Assembly: GCA_937968015.1 (NCBI GenBank)
Contig: CALBSO010000136.1
Location: 1 to 43,545 of the forward strand
Length of the DNA: 43,545 nucleotides
Direction of reading: 5' to 3'
DNA from: an uncultured Thermomicrobia bacterium
Lineage (GTDB): Bacteria > Chloroflexota > Chloroflexia > Thermomicrobiales > JALYUS01
Each line of letters starts with the position of its first letter. Within the stretch, counting starts at the first letter, position 1. Position numbers and translations under genes: made by a program. Positions 24,291-32,391 of the stretch are shown in pieces. Under the pieces are notes generated by a model. The model saw only the letters and a program-made list of their open reading frames with translations, was not told the origin of the DNA and made no database searches.

Positions 24291-26540
24291 TCACGCGAGG
24301 GCGTTTTCCCACGCGGTGATCAGATTGTGCAGTGGCACGTTCATGATGCCACGCAGAGCGAACTGACGCGTCTCCGTCGTCCGGCCGAGGATGTAAACGG
24401 GCACGCCGCGGGCCGCCGCGCACTCCTCGATCCGCCCAATGGCCTCCGGCGCGACCGCGAGGATGACGCGCGACGCCGCTTCGCCGAAAAGGAGCGCGTC
24501 GAGGCGGCCGCCAGCGGCGGTCGAAAGCGCATCCGGCACATCCACTTCACAACCGACACGTCCGGCGATGCATCCCTCGGCGAGGGCGACCGCGAGACCA
24601 CCATCGGCGAGGTCGTGCGCGGCACGGACGAGTCCTTGACGGATCACCCGGCGCACGCACTCCTGTACCGCTGCTTCGAGGTTGAGATCGAGCGCGGGCG
24701 GCATACCCGCTTCAATATCGCGGACAGTCGCGAGGTAGAGCGACGCACCCGTCGTCGCAGTCGCTTGGCCGAGGAGCAATAGCGTTGCGTCCGGCGGGAA
24801 CGCCATGCCGACCCGCTGGTCAAGGTCGTCGAGCACACCCGCCATGCCGACGATCGGTGTTGGCAGGATCGCGCCCGCGATGCCATCGTTGTAGAGGCTC
24901 ACATTGCCGCTCACGACTGGGATGAAGAGCGCCCGGCATGCATCCGCGAGGCCGCGCACCGCTTCACGGAGTTGGAAATAGATCTCCGGACGCTCCGGGT
25001 TCCCGAAGTTGAGACAGTCCGTCACGGCGACGGGTTCCGCGCCGACACAGGCGAGGTTGCGCGCCGCCTCGGCCACGGCGTGCATGCCACCGAGATACGG
25101 GTCGAGGCCGCAATAGCGCGCGGTGCAATCGGTCGTCAACGCGACACCACGCCGGGTGCCGCGCACGCGGAGCACCGCCGCGTCGCCCGCGCCGGGGCCG
25201 AGCACGGTATTCGTGCCAATCGTATGATCGTACGTCTCCCAGACAGGGCGCTTAGAGGCGATATCCGGATGACTGAGCAGTCGCGTGAGCGCGGCGACGA
25301 TATCCACGGGCGCGAGATCCGATACCTGCAAGGGATCAAACGCGCGCCGCTCCACCGTCTCCGGGCTTTCGGCGGCGGGCGGCGTGTAGGTTGGGCAGCC
25401 CTCCGTAAGCAGACGCGTCGGTATATCCACGACGAGCGTGCCGCCGTCGCGGATGCGGACGTGGCCATCACCGGTGACGACACCAATCGCGTCCGCATGA
25501 AGTTCCCACCGCGCGAACCGGTCGCGGACGCGCTGCACCGCATTCGGCTTGACGATGACGAGCATCCGCTCCTGACTCTCTGAGAGCATCACTTCGTAGG
25601 CGGTCATGCCGCGCTCGCGCCGCGCGATCTTGCGCACGTCAATCTCGATGCCCGTGCCCGCTCGCCCCGCACACTCGACCGCGCTGCTCGTGATGCCTGC
25701 AGCGCCGAGGTCCTGCATGCCGACGACATCGTCCGTTTCGAGGAGTTCGAGGCACGCTTCCATCAGGAGCTTTTCGAGGAACGGATTGCCGACCTGCACG
25801 GCGGGCCGCCGCTCCATCGCCGCCTCATCGAGATCGCCGGAGGCGAAGGTCGCGCCGTGAATGCCGTCCCGGCCCGTTGCCGCGCCGACGAGCAGGAGGA
25901 CGTTCCCCGGCTCGCCCGCACTCGCCCGCATGACGCGCTCGTGCGGTGCGATGCCGACACACATCGCGTTGACGAGCGGATTGCCGCGATACGACGGATG
26001 AACGTTGATCTCACCGCCGACGGTCGGGATGCCAAGCGAGTTGCCGTAGCCGCCGATGCCGGCAACCACGCCGCCGAACAGATAGCGATTGTGCGGCTCA
26101 TCGAGCGGGCCGAAACGCAGCGCATCGAGGATGGCGATCGGTCGCGCGCCCATCGTAAAGATGTCCCGCACGATGCCGCCGACACCAGTCGCCGCGCCTT
26201 GGTACGGCTCAACCGCGCTCGGGTGGTTGTGCGATTCCATCTTTAGGGCGAGGGCGAGGCCGTCACCGATGTCTACAACGCCGGCATTCTCGCCCGGCCC
26301 CTGGAGGACGCGCGGCCCGGTCGTCGGGAACATTTTGAAGAGGGGGCGCGAGTGCTTGTAACCGCAGTGTTCGCTCCAGAGCGCGCCGATCATGCCGAGT
26401 TCGACGCGCGCCGGATGCCGCCCTAGCATCTTCACCGCCCGGTCATATTCCGCGCGGGAAAGGGCGACTTCGCGCAGATCGGCGTCGGTCGCGGGTGCGT
26501 TGGGTGCCGACATCCGCATACTGTTCGTCTCGGTCGTCAT
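24291..26540 (-). CDS. purL: Phosphoribosylformylglycinamidine synthase subunit PurL
   Basis: PurL is the ATP-dependent synthase subunit that converts FGAR to FGAM, using ammonia from PurQ, in the four-enzyme complex with PurS. The 749-residue protein is of the small PurL type. It shows LGMIGALWSEHCGYKHSRPLF (about 47-67), DIGDGLALALKMESHNHPSAVEPYQGAATGVGGIVRD, GGVVAGIGGYGNSLGIPTVGGEI, AGRVGCEVDVP near the C-terminus and a VRAAHDLADGGLAVALAE motif, the two-fold repeated PurM-like architecture. Its ATG overlaps the purQ stop codon in ATGA (26537-26540), which indicates translational coupling. It is the last pur gene of the leftward operon. Confidence 0.97.
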   Translation of the reverse strand: MTTETNSMRMSAPNAPATDADLREVALSRAEYDRAVKMLGRHPARVELGMIGALWSEHCGYKHSRPLFKMFPTTGPRVLQGPGENAGVVDIGDGLALALKMESHNHPSAVEPYQGAATGVGGIVRDIFTMGARPIAILDALRFGPLDEPHNRYLFGGVVAGIGGYGNSLGIPTVGGEINVHPSYRGNPLVNAMCVGIAPHERVMRASAGEPGNVLLLVGAATGRDGIHGATFASGDLDEAAMERRPAVQVGNPFLEKLLMEACLELLETDDVVGMQDLGAAGITSSAVECAGRAGTGIEIDVRKIARRERGMTAYEVMLSESQERMLVIVKPNAVQRVRDRFARWELHADAIGVVTGDGHVRIRDGGTLVVDIPTRLLTEGCPTYTPPAAESPETVERRAFDPLQVSDLAPVDIVAALTRLLSHPDIASKRPVWETYDHTIGTNTVLGPGAGDAAVLRVRGTRRGVALTTDCTARYCGLDPYLGGMHAVAEAARNLACVGAEPVAVTDCLNFGNPERPEIYFQLREAVRGLADACRALFIPVVSGNVSLYNDGIAGAILPTPIVGMAGVLDDLDQRVGMAFPPDATLLLLGQATATTGASLYLATVRDIEAGMPPALDLNLEAAVQECVRRVIRQGLVRAAHDLADGGLAVALAEGCIAGRVGCEVDVPDALSTAAGGRLDALLFGEAASRVILAVAPEAIGRIEECAAARGVPVYILGRTTETRQFALRGIMNVPLHNLITAWENALA

Positions 26541-27235
26541 CGGGCCACGCCGCTGGTGACGAGCAGGCTGCGGAGGATCATCAGGCCGTCATCGCCGCCG
26601 GTCAGCGATTCCGCGCCGCGCTCCGGGTGCGGCATCAGGCCGACGACATTCCCGGCGGGATTGCAGACACCGGCGATGTGGGCCGTCGCGCCATTCGGAT
26701 TGGCCTCGGGCGCCAGCGCGCCGGTCGCGGTGCAGTACCGAAAGACGATCTGCCGATCCGTCTCGATGCGGTGCAGCGTCTCCGTATCTACGACGTAGCG
26801 CCCTTCACCGTGCGCGATGGGGAGGCGAAGGACCGTGCCGCGCGGGATATCCGCTGTCCACGCGGTATCGGACCGCTCGACGCGGATATGGACCCAATGA
26901 GAGCGGAACCGCAAGCCTGCATTGCGCATCAGGACGCCGGGGAGCAGCCCCGCCTCGGTGAGTACCTGAAAGCCGTTGCAAAAGCCGGCCACAGGCCGCC
27001 CCGCCGCCGCGAACTCTGCCACCGCCTCCATGACGGGCGCGAAGCGGGCTATCGCCCCGGCGCGCAGATAGTCGCCGTACGAGAAACCACCGGGCAACAC
27101 GACCGCGTCGAAGCGGCTGAGGTCGGTTTCGGTGCGCCAGACGCGCTCGGCGGGTGTGCCCAGCGCATCGCTGAGTGCGTAGACCGCATCCATATCGCCA
27201 TTGCTACCGGGGAAGGAAACGACCGCGCATTTCAT
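26537..27235 (-). CDS. purQ: Phosphoribosylformylglycinamidine synthase glutaminase subunit PurQ
   Basis: PurQ releases ammonia from glutamine for PurL. The 232-residue class I amidotransferase begins MKCAVVSFPGSNGDMDA, has VVLPGGFSYGDYLRAGAIA (about 45-63), the catalytic Cys in GFCNGFQVL (C86), and the His/Glu pair in MPHPERGAE near the C-terminus. The chosen ATG (27235) gives the standard length; a longer frame upstream only translates repeat sequence. The ribosome binding site GGGGGTGAGGG is the edge of a C-rich dispersed repeat in the 75-base gap to purS. It overlaps purL by four bases. Confidence 0.96.
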   Translation of the reverse strand: MKCAVVSFPGSNGDMDAVYALSDALGTPAERVWRTETDLSRFDAVVLPGGFSYGDYLRAGAIARFAPVMEAVAEFAAAGRPVAGFCNGFQVLTEAGLLPGVLMRNAGLRFRSHWVHIRVERSDTAWTADIPRGTVLRLPIAHGEGRYVVDTETLHRIETDRQIVFRYCTATGALAPEANPNGATAHIAGVCNPAGNVVGLMPHPERGAESLTGGDDGLMILRSLLVTSGVAR

Positions 27236-27310
27236 TGTGCCCTCACCCCCTGCCCCCTTCTCGATACTGCCCATGCTGCCCAAAGGGCGCCCGCACCCGG
27301 AAGGGGAAAT
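27236..27310. repeat. C-rich repeat in the purS-purQ gap that supplies the purQ Shine-Dalgarno
   Basis: CCTCACCCCCTGCCCCCTTC at 27241-27260 nearly matches CTCACCCCCTGTCCCCTCTC at 27617-27635 upstream of purS. A loosely paired GGAAGGGGAAATT near 27299-27311 closes a hairpin-like unit. Read leftward the repeat ends in GGGGGTGAGGG, used as ribosome binding site by purQ. Confidence 0.55.
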
Positions 27311-27613
27311 TCACCACGCCTCGCTATCGAGTTCGTCATCTTCGGCATCAGTGTCGCCGTACGCTTCGTCCACGACGTAGGCGTAATCTTCGATCACCGG
27401 GTTGGCGAGTAGTTTGTCGCACATCTCCTCGATCTTCGTGCGCGCGTCCGCCTCGTCTTCCGCGACGAGCGCCAGTTCGATGTACTTGCCGACGCGCACA
27501 TTCGAGACGCCGCCGTAGCCGAGTTGTCGGAGGCCGCTCTCAACGGCCAGACCTTGCGGGTCATTGACGACGGGTTTGAGCATCACCGTCACACCCGCCT
27601 GCCATCGTGGCAT
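27311..27613 (-). CDS. purS: Phosphoribosylformylglycinamidine synthase subunit PurS
   Basis: PurS is the small bridging subunit that lets PurQ and PurL form a complex. The first 80 residues match the family: VTVMLKPVVNDPQGLAVESGLRQLGY (about 8-33), VSNVRVGKYIELAL and ARTKIEEMCDKLLANPVIEDYAY. At 100 residues it is longer than the usual 80-85, due to a highly acidic C-terminal tail (DEAYGDTDAEDDELDSEAW). The ATG is preceded by GGGGTGAG, which overlaps the TGA of the upstream unknown gene. It lies between that gene and purQ. Confidence 0.95.
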   Translation of the reverse strand: MPRWQAGVTVMLKPVVNDPQGLAVESGLRQLGYGGVSNVRVGKYIELALVAEDEADARTKIEEMCDKLLANPVIEDYAYVVDEAYGDTDAEDDELDSEAW

Positions 27614-27616
27614 ATC

Positions 27617-27660
27617 TCACCCCCTGTCCCCTCTCCATTGCTCAGGCAATGGAGAGGGGA
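27617..27660. repeat. Perfect hairpin repeat forming the end of the unknown pur-operon gene and the purS ribosome binding site
   Basis: TCCCCTCTCCATTGC (27627-27641) is perfectly complementary to 27646-27660 with a TCAG loop. Read leftward, it encodes the last residues of the unknown protein (PSPLPEQWRGDRG), then supplies its TGA stop, which lies inside the purS Shine-Dalgarno. The adjoining CTCACCCCCTGTCCC matches the repeat upstream of purQ. Confidence 0.75.
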
Positions 27661-28402
27661 AATTGACGTCGTAGAAACGATAGAAATAGTCAATCCCGCA
27701 TGTTGTCGTGAGCACCTGATAGGGAAAGCAGGATGCGAGTCCATTCACCGTCGTTTTCGTGGCGAGACACGAAAGAAACGCCTGTGCCATCTCGGCTTTC
27801 GTCTCACCGCAGTGGTCGAGAAACTGACCCCATAACGCGACAAACTGCCACACATAGCCGAGCGGTTGGATGTTCGCGACAAATTCTGGCGGGAAGAGCC
27901 GGCGATACGCGGGAAGATTATAGAGCCATGATGCGCCGCGTACACGCTCCGCCTCCGGGTGCATGTGTGCGATCTCCATGAAGAGACAGTGCAGATCGTC
28001 GTGTCGAGACAGGATTTGCCCCTGGCGTAACGCCTCACCGTTCGGCGCGTTGTTCGCAAAATGAATTCGTATCGCCCTGGTCTCCGCCTCGTAATCGTAG
28101 TTGAAGCAAGGACGATAATTCACTCGCGACGGTACGGTGATCGGTGCGGTCTGCGTATATACGTACGCCGCGGGATCCACCCCGCTATGGAGAGCGGTGA
28201 GCAAGGCTTGCCACCGCGGATGCGCAGGGTCGAAATCCCACTCGTGCGGTCGCACGACGTCAAAGTCTCGCTCCGGTTGTTGCAGTTCGTTGTAGTACGG
28301 CGTGTAGTTCAGCAGCGCTTCCTCGAACGACATGCCCGTTACCGCCGCGATACGCTCAGCGAAAGAGAGAGGTAACTGAAAGTATGACTTGGCGAGGATC
28401 AT
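27617..28402 (-). CDS. Unknown protein embedded in the purine operon
   Basis: I do not recognise this 261-residue soluble protein. It begins MILAKSYFQLPLSFAERIAA and contains SFEEALLNYTPYYNEL (about 25-40), PAHPRW, a predicted alternating beta/alpha region with RAIRIHFANN, and RGASWLYNLPAYRRLFPPEF (about 154-173), which looks like a conserved block. There is no membrane helix, P-loop or metal-binding cluster. The ATG overlaps the purC stop codon in ATGA (28399-28402), so its translation is coupled to purC, and purS follows after three bases. The last 13 or so residues are encoded by a perfect hairpin repeat and are probably not part of the ancestral protein. Base composition is more A+T-rich than its pur neighbours. 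A role in purine synthesis or its control is possible but unproven. Confidence 0.8.
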   Translation of the reverse strand: MILAKSYFQLPLSFAERIAAVTGMSFEEALLNYTPYYNELQQPERDFDVVRPHEWDFDPAHPRWQALLTALHSGVDPAAYVYTQTAPITVPSRVNYRPCFNYDYEAETRAIRIHFANNAPNGEALRQGQILSRHDDLHCLFMEIAHMHPEAERVRGASWLYNLPAYRRLFPPEFVANIQPLGYVWQFVALWGQFLDHCGETKAEMAQAFLSCLATKTTVNGLASCFPYQVLTTTCGIDYFYRFYDVNFPSPLPEQWRGDRG

Positions 28403-29304
28403 CGTCTCTCCAGCGGCGCGCCGGTAAGCCGCTCGTACGCCGTGAGATACCGGGCCCGCGTCGCGTCCACCACATCGTGCGGCAGCGTCGGTGCGGGCGG
28501 CTGCTTGTCCCAGCCGGCGGTCTCCAGCCAATCGCGGAGCGGCTGCTTGTCCATGCTCGCCTGCGCGCGGCCCGGTTCATACGTCGTCACATCCCAGAAG
28601 CGAGATGAATCGGGCGTCAGCAGTTCGTCAATCAGCACCAGTCCGCCATCTATGTAGCCGAACTCGAACTTTGTGTCCGCGAGGATGATGCCGCGCGCGG
28701 CGGCATAGGCGCTCGCCTCGGCGTAGAGCGTCAGTGTCTTCCGTTCCAGTACCCGCGCGAGGTCGGCGCCGACTTCCGCCGCCAGCCGCACGGGCGTGAT
28801 GTTCTCGTCGTGCCCGGCGTCGTTCTTCAGGGCCGGCGTGAAGAGCGGGCGCGGCAATTGCGCGCTCTCGGTGAGACCGGTGGGGAGGTCGTACCCAGCG
28901 ACGCTGCCCGTCTTCCGGTACTCCGTCCAACCCGAACCCGCGAGATAGCCGCGCGCGACGCACTCGATGTCAATCCGTTCGGCGCGCCGACCGATCATGA
29001 TCCGCCCATCCAACATATCCCGTTGAGCGGCGAGAGAAGGTGGGAGATCGGCAACATCGGCGGAGACGAGGTGATTGGGGACGAGATCGTGCATGCGGGC
29101 GAACCAGAAGCGTGAGAGACCGGTGAGCACGTTGCCCTTGTCTGGAATCCCGTTCGGCATGACGACATCGAAGGCGGAAATACGATCCGTCGTCACAAAC
29201 AGCAGCAGATCGTCGGAGAGGCGATAGGTATCGCGTACCTTGCCGCGCCGAAAGAGCGTCAAGCCGGGGAGATCAGTGGTCAGGAGCGCATCCACCGGCC
29301 TCAC
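28399..29304 (-). CDS. purC: Phosphoribosylaminoimidazole-succinocarboxamide synthase (SAICAR synthetase)
   Basis: PurC joins CAIR and aspartate with ATP. The 301-residue protein has GKVRDTYRLSDDLLLFVTTDRISAFDVVMPNGIPDKGNVL near the N-terminus (about 21-60), ECVARGYLAGSGWTEY, and ILADTKFEFGYIDGGLVLIDELLTPDSSRFWD, the typical SAICAR synthetase signatures. The length suits the form found in yeast and many bacteria (about 300) rather than the short Bacillus form (about 240). It overlaps purB upstream and the unknown gene downstream, each by ATGA, so three genes are translationally coupled in series. Confidence 0.97.
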   Translation of the reverse strand: MRPVDALLTTDLPGLTLFRRGKVRDTYRLSDDLLLFVTTDRISAFDVVMPNGIPDKGNVLTGLSRFWFARMHDLVPNHLVSADVADLPPSLAAQRDMLDGRIMIGRRAERIDIECVARGYLAGSGWTEYRKTGSVAGYDLPTGLTESAQLPRPLFTPALKNDAGHDENITPVRLAAEVGADLARVLERKTLTLYAEASAYAAARGIILADTKFEFGYIDGGLVLIDELLTPDSSRFWDVTTYEPGRAQASMDKQPLRDWLETAGWDKQPPAPTLPHDVVDATRARYLTAYERLTGAPLERR

Positions 29305-30659
29305 CCCTCTCCGATGCCGAGGCGAGTGAACGCGGTATCAATCTGCTTCAGGTGGTAGCCGTGATCGAAGAGCGTCGCCAGTTCGTCCGGCGCGAGCAGT
29401 TCGGTAACCATTACATTGCGACCGAGGATGGTCTGCAATGGCTCGCCCGTCGCCCACGACTCCATCGCGCCGCTCTGAACGATCTTATAGGCGTCCTGCC
29501 GCGCCATACCATGCTCCGTAAGCGCGAGCAGGACGCGCTGCGAGGCGACGAGACCGTGCGTGGATTCGAGGTTCTCCCGCATCCGCTCCGGGAAGACGAC
29601 GAGGTCGTCCATGATCCGCGTGAAGAGGCGGAGCATGTAGTCGGTGAGGGTGAAGGACTCCGGGAAGATGATTCGCTCCGGCGCGCTATTGGAGATGTCG
29701 CGCTCGTGCCAGAGCGGGACGTTCTCCATCGCGGCAATGCTGTAGGACCGGACGATCCGCGCGAGGCCGCTGATTCGCTCGGTCTTGTGCGGGTTCCGCT
29801 TGTGCGGCATCGCGCTCGATCCTTGCTGATCTGCCGCCACACCCAAGGAAACCGGCAGGTTGTCATCTTCGAGGGGTCTCTTCGCGCCGCTACCGCCGAA
29901 TGGCTCCTCAACTTCATGCACTTCGGTGCGCTGGAGGTGGCGGATTTCGACGGCGAATTTCTCCAGCGAGGTCGCAAGGAGCGCAAGCGCCATGATGACC
30001 TGTGCGTGGCGGTCACGCTGGAGGATTTGGGTGCTGACAGGCGCGGCTGACAAGCCAAGGAGCGCGCACGCGCGTTCCTCGATCTCCGGCGGCACATGGG
30101 CGTGCGTGCCGACCGCGCCACTGATCTTGCCGTAGGCCATCTGCGCGCGGGCCGCCTCGATTCGCGTTCTATGGCGGCGAATCTCGTCTACCCACATCGC
30201 GAGCACGAAACCGAAGGTCAATGGCTCGGCATGGACGCCGTGTGTGCGCCCGATCATCAACGTCATCTTGTGGGTGATGGCCTGCCGCGTGACCGCCCGC
30301 TCGAAGTCAGACAGTTGATCGAGAATGAGATCGAGTGCATCCACGGTGAGCAACGAAAGTGTCGTATCCACGACATCCGAACTGGTCAGACCCATGTGAA
30401 CGTAGCGGGCAGCGTCGCCGATCGTCTCCCCCATCGCCCAGAGGAACGCCGTCGTATCGTGGTCGGTGCGTCGCTCAATGTCGCGGACCCGTTCAGGATC
30501 GGCGGACGCGGTGCGGATGGTCTCCAACGCCTCCGCCGGGATCGCACCCCGCTCGGCCCACGCCTCGCAGACGGCGATTTCGACCCGGACCATCGTGTCA
30601 ATCCGGTGTCGCTCGCTCCAGATTTGCCCCATCGCCGGGTGCGTATAGCGTCCTACCAC
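29301..30659 (-). CDS. purB: Adenylosuccinate lyase with an extra segment before the signature loop
   Basis: PurB cleaves SAICAR and adenylosuccinate to release fumarate. The protein (452 residues) has VGRYTHPAMGQIWSE at the start, GRTHGVHAEPLTFG (about 137-150) with the catalytic His, and the fumarase/aspartase superfamily signature GSSAMPHKRNP (280-290) with the mobile-loop Ser. Between HEVEE and that signature there are about 27 residues (to DQQ) where well-known PurB proteins have about seven, an insertion of roughly 20 residues beside the active-site loop. The start is GTG at 30659, with GGAGGT eight bases upstream and one base after the mtaB stop; a longer frame inside mtaB is rejected. 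It overlaps purC in ATGA. Confidence 0.95.
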   Translation of the reverse strand: MVGRYTHPAMGQIWSERHRIDTMVRVEIAVCEAWAERGAIPAEALETIRTASADPERVRDIERRTDHDTTAFLWAMGETIGDAARYVHMGLTSSDVVDTTLSLLTVDALDLILDQLSDFERAVTRQAITHKMTLMIGRTHGVHAEPLTFGFVLAMWVDEIRRHRTRIEAARAQMAYGKISGAVGTHAHVPPEIEERACALLGLSAAPVSTQILQRDRHAQVIMALALLATSLEKFAVEIRHLQRTEVHEVEEPFGGSGAKRPLEDDNLPVSLGVAADQQGSSAMPHKRNPHKTERISGLARIVRSYSIAAMENVPLWHERDISNSAPERIIFPESFTLTDYMLRLFTRIMDDLVVFPERMRENLESTHGLVASQRVLLALTEHGMARQDAYKIVQSGAMESWATGEPLQTILGRNVMVTELLAPDELATLFDHGYHLKQIDTAFTRLGIGEG

Positions 30660-30660
30660 G

Positions 30661-32133
30661 TTACTGCACCTCCGCCACGATCGCACCGTCGAGGTATGCC
30701 GATTCTGCGCGCAGGAGCCGCGTCGGCAGCACGCGGTTATGCAAGTCGTCGTTCGTTGTCGCGAGGACGCGGAGATAATTATCGGTCAGGCCGCTCCACC
30801 GTCCGTCCGGCTCGCGATCTTCCCAGAGGACGTCCATTGTGCGCCCGACGAAGTGCTGGTGATAGGCGTGCGCGAGTTCGTTCGAGAGGGCGAGCAGGCG
30901 TGCCATTCGCTCCTTCTTCACTTCCGGCCGCACCTGATCTCTCATCCCCGCCGCTTCGGTGCCCGCGCGCTCGGAGTACGGGAACGCATGGATTTTGGTG
31001 AACGCCAGTTCGCGGCAGAGCGCGAGCGTTTCCGCGAAATCTGCCTCCGTCTCGCCAGGAAAGCCGACGATGACATCGGTCGTGATCGAGCAATCAGGGA
31101 TCGCTGCGCGTACCCGTGCGACAGCGCGCCGGAACTGATCGGGGTTATAGCGGCGGCGCATTGCCCGGAGCACGCGGGCTGAGCCGGACTGGATCGGCAT
31201 GTGCAGATGGCGCGCCATCCGCTTGTCTGACCAGCAGGCGAGCAAATCCGGCTTCAGTTCGGCGGGGCCGACGCTCGTGAGACGGATGCGAGGGGGCGTT
31301 GGGCCACTGAGGATACGGTCCAGCAGGTCAGGGAGTTTGAAGGCTGAAGCGGGCGGTTCGCGAACCGCCCCTACAACGGACTGCCGGCTGCCGACTGCCG
31401 ACTGTCCGCTCGTCTCCCGATACATCCCAACATAGGTTCCGGTCAGCACCACCTCTTGATAGCCCATCGTCGCACTTTCCGCGACCGCGCGGCAGACGCG
31501 ATCCGCAGCAACGCTCACCGAGCGGCCGCGCGCGAGCGGCACAATGCAAAATGTGCAGTTCGCGTCGCACCCTTCCTGGATCTTGATCGTGCGTCGCGTG
31601 CGATGCCCGGCGTGAGTGTGCAAGTGTGTGTCGCGCAAGCCGACCGCCGCGAGTCGGTCCGCGAACCGCTCGACGGCCTCCGCGACGACGCGCTCCTTGT
31701 CCACCGAACCGAGCACGAGGTCCACTTCCGTCATCGCCGTGGCGTCATCCGGGGCGACCGCTGTGTAGCAGCCGATAGCGGCGACCAACGCGCCCGCGCC
31801 GCCATTTGCGCGGGCCTTGCGGAGATACTGGCGGCCTTTTTTGTCCGCGATGTGTGTGACGGTGCACGTATTGACGATATAGAGGTCGGCGGGCGCATCG
31901 AACGGCGCCTCCGCGAAGCCCTGCTCGATGAGCGCGAAAGAGATCGCCTGCGCGTCAGCGGTATTCAGTTTGCAGCCGAGGGTGTGGATTGCGAAGGTCG
32001 GGCGAAAGGCGTCCCGCTGCGGTTCGTGCCGCACGGTAATCGTATCGAGGCTGATGTGGGCAATCGGGACGGGCGCATCATTGCGCTCATCATGGTCGAG
32101 ATCGAGATGCTCGGCTGTCAGCGTCTCCGTCAT
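30661..32133 (-). CDS. mtaB: tRNA (N6-threonylcarbamoyladenosine(37)-C2)-methylthiotransferase MtaB, with repeat insertion
   Basis: This radical SAM methylthiotransferase converts t6A37 to ms2t6A in tRNAs reading ANN codons. Cluster cysteines are visible: C54 in TLGCKLN, C90 in NTCTVTH and C122 in IGCYT for the auxiliary 4Fe-4S cluster, and the radical SAM triad C189-C193-C196 in CDANCTFC. A TRAM-like domain ends the protein. The TLGCKLN form points to MtaB rather than MiaB or RimO. Two oddities: an N-terminal extension of about 45 residues, and residues about 241-265 (DNA 31339-31413), which are encoded by a palindrome and a heptamer repeat instead of normal protein sequence. At 490 residues it is longer than usual (about 430-450). 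purB follows after one base, so mtaB heads the purine run. Confidence 0.93.
   Translation of the reverse strand: MTETLTAEHLDLDHDERNDAPVPIAHISLDTITVRHEPQRDAFRPTFAIHTLGCKLNTADAQAISFALIEQGFAEAPFDAPADLYIVNTCTVTHIADKKGRQYLRKARANGGAGALVAAIGCYTAVAPDDATAMTEVDLVLGSVDKERVVAEAVERFADRLAAVGLRDTHLHTHAGHRTRRTIKIQEGCDANCTFCIVPLARGRSVSVAADRVCRAVAESATMGYQEVVLTGTYVGMYRETSGQSAVGSRQSVVGAVREPPASAFKLPDLLDRILSGPTPPRIRLTSVGPAELKPDLLACWSDKRMARHLHMPIQSGSARVLRAMRRRYNPDQFRRAVARVRAAIPDCSITTDVIVGFPGETEADFAETLALCRELAFTKIHAFPYSERAGTEAAGMRDQVRPEVKKERMARLLALSNELAHAYHQHFVGRTMDVLWEDREPDGRWSGLTDNYLRVLATTNDDLHNRVLPTRLLRAESAYLDGAIVAEVQ
31351..31404. repeat. In-frame repeat insertion within mtaB: 20-bp palindrome plus heptamer tandem repeat
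   Basis: GGGCGGTTCG and its complement CGAACCGCCC abut at 31351-31370 as a perfect palindrome, followed by CTAC. Then ACTGCCG, GCTGCCG, ACTGCCG and ACTGTCC lie in tandem from 31380, heptamers differing by one or two bases. Together they are translated within MtaB as a low-complexity loop without disrupting the frame. Confidence 0.8.
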
Positions 32134-32162
32134 GCGGTGGTCTGACCCTCATCGTGCCGCTC

Positions 32163-32194
32163 TTGGGGCATGCGCCCCAACCCGCGTCAGTATA
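32163..32194 (-). promoter_or_regulatory. -10 candidate and leader hairpin of the mtaB-pur transcript
   Basis: On the minus strand TATACT (32194 to 32189) is followed directly by a hairpin, TTGGGGC-ATGC-GCCCCAA (32163-32180), near the expected 5' end, about 30 bases before the mtaB start. ACGTACA (32210 to 32204) lies just upstream of the -10. No clear -35 hexamer is seen. I see no purine-riboswitch fold. Confidence 0.4.
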
Positions 32195-32391
32195 CCAGAA
32201 AGGTGTACGTATGATGCGACGCCGTGGCATCGTGCGTTGGCGTGTCGCATGGCTTTCGTATGTCGTTCCGGCGTGGTACGCTATACGAAGGTGGCGGAGA
32301 ACGCGGAGCGCGATGGGGCGTATGATACGCGTCTGCCGCGACGCCATCGTCACAACGATCGGGTCGAAATCATGGGAAGGGAGCAACCGCA

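Noticed and set aside
31379..31404. Possible CRISPR-like repeat from tandem heptamers
   Set aside because: Units are only seven bases with no spacers; the same holds for 37259-37334. These are tandem repeats.
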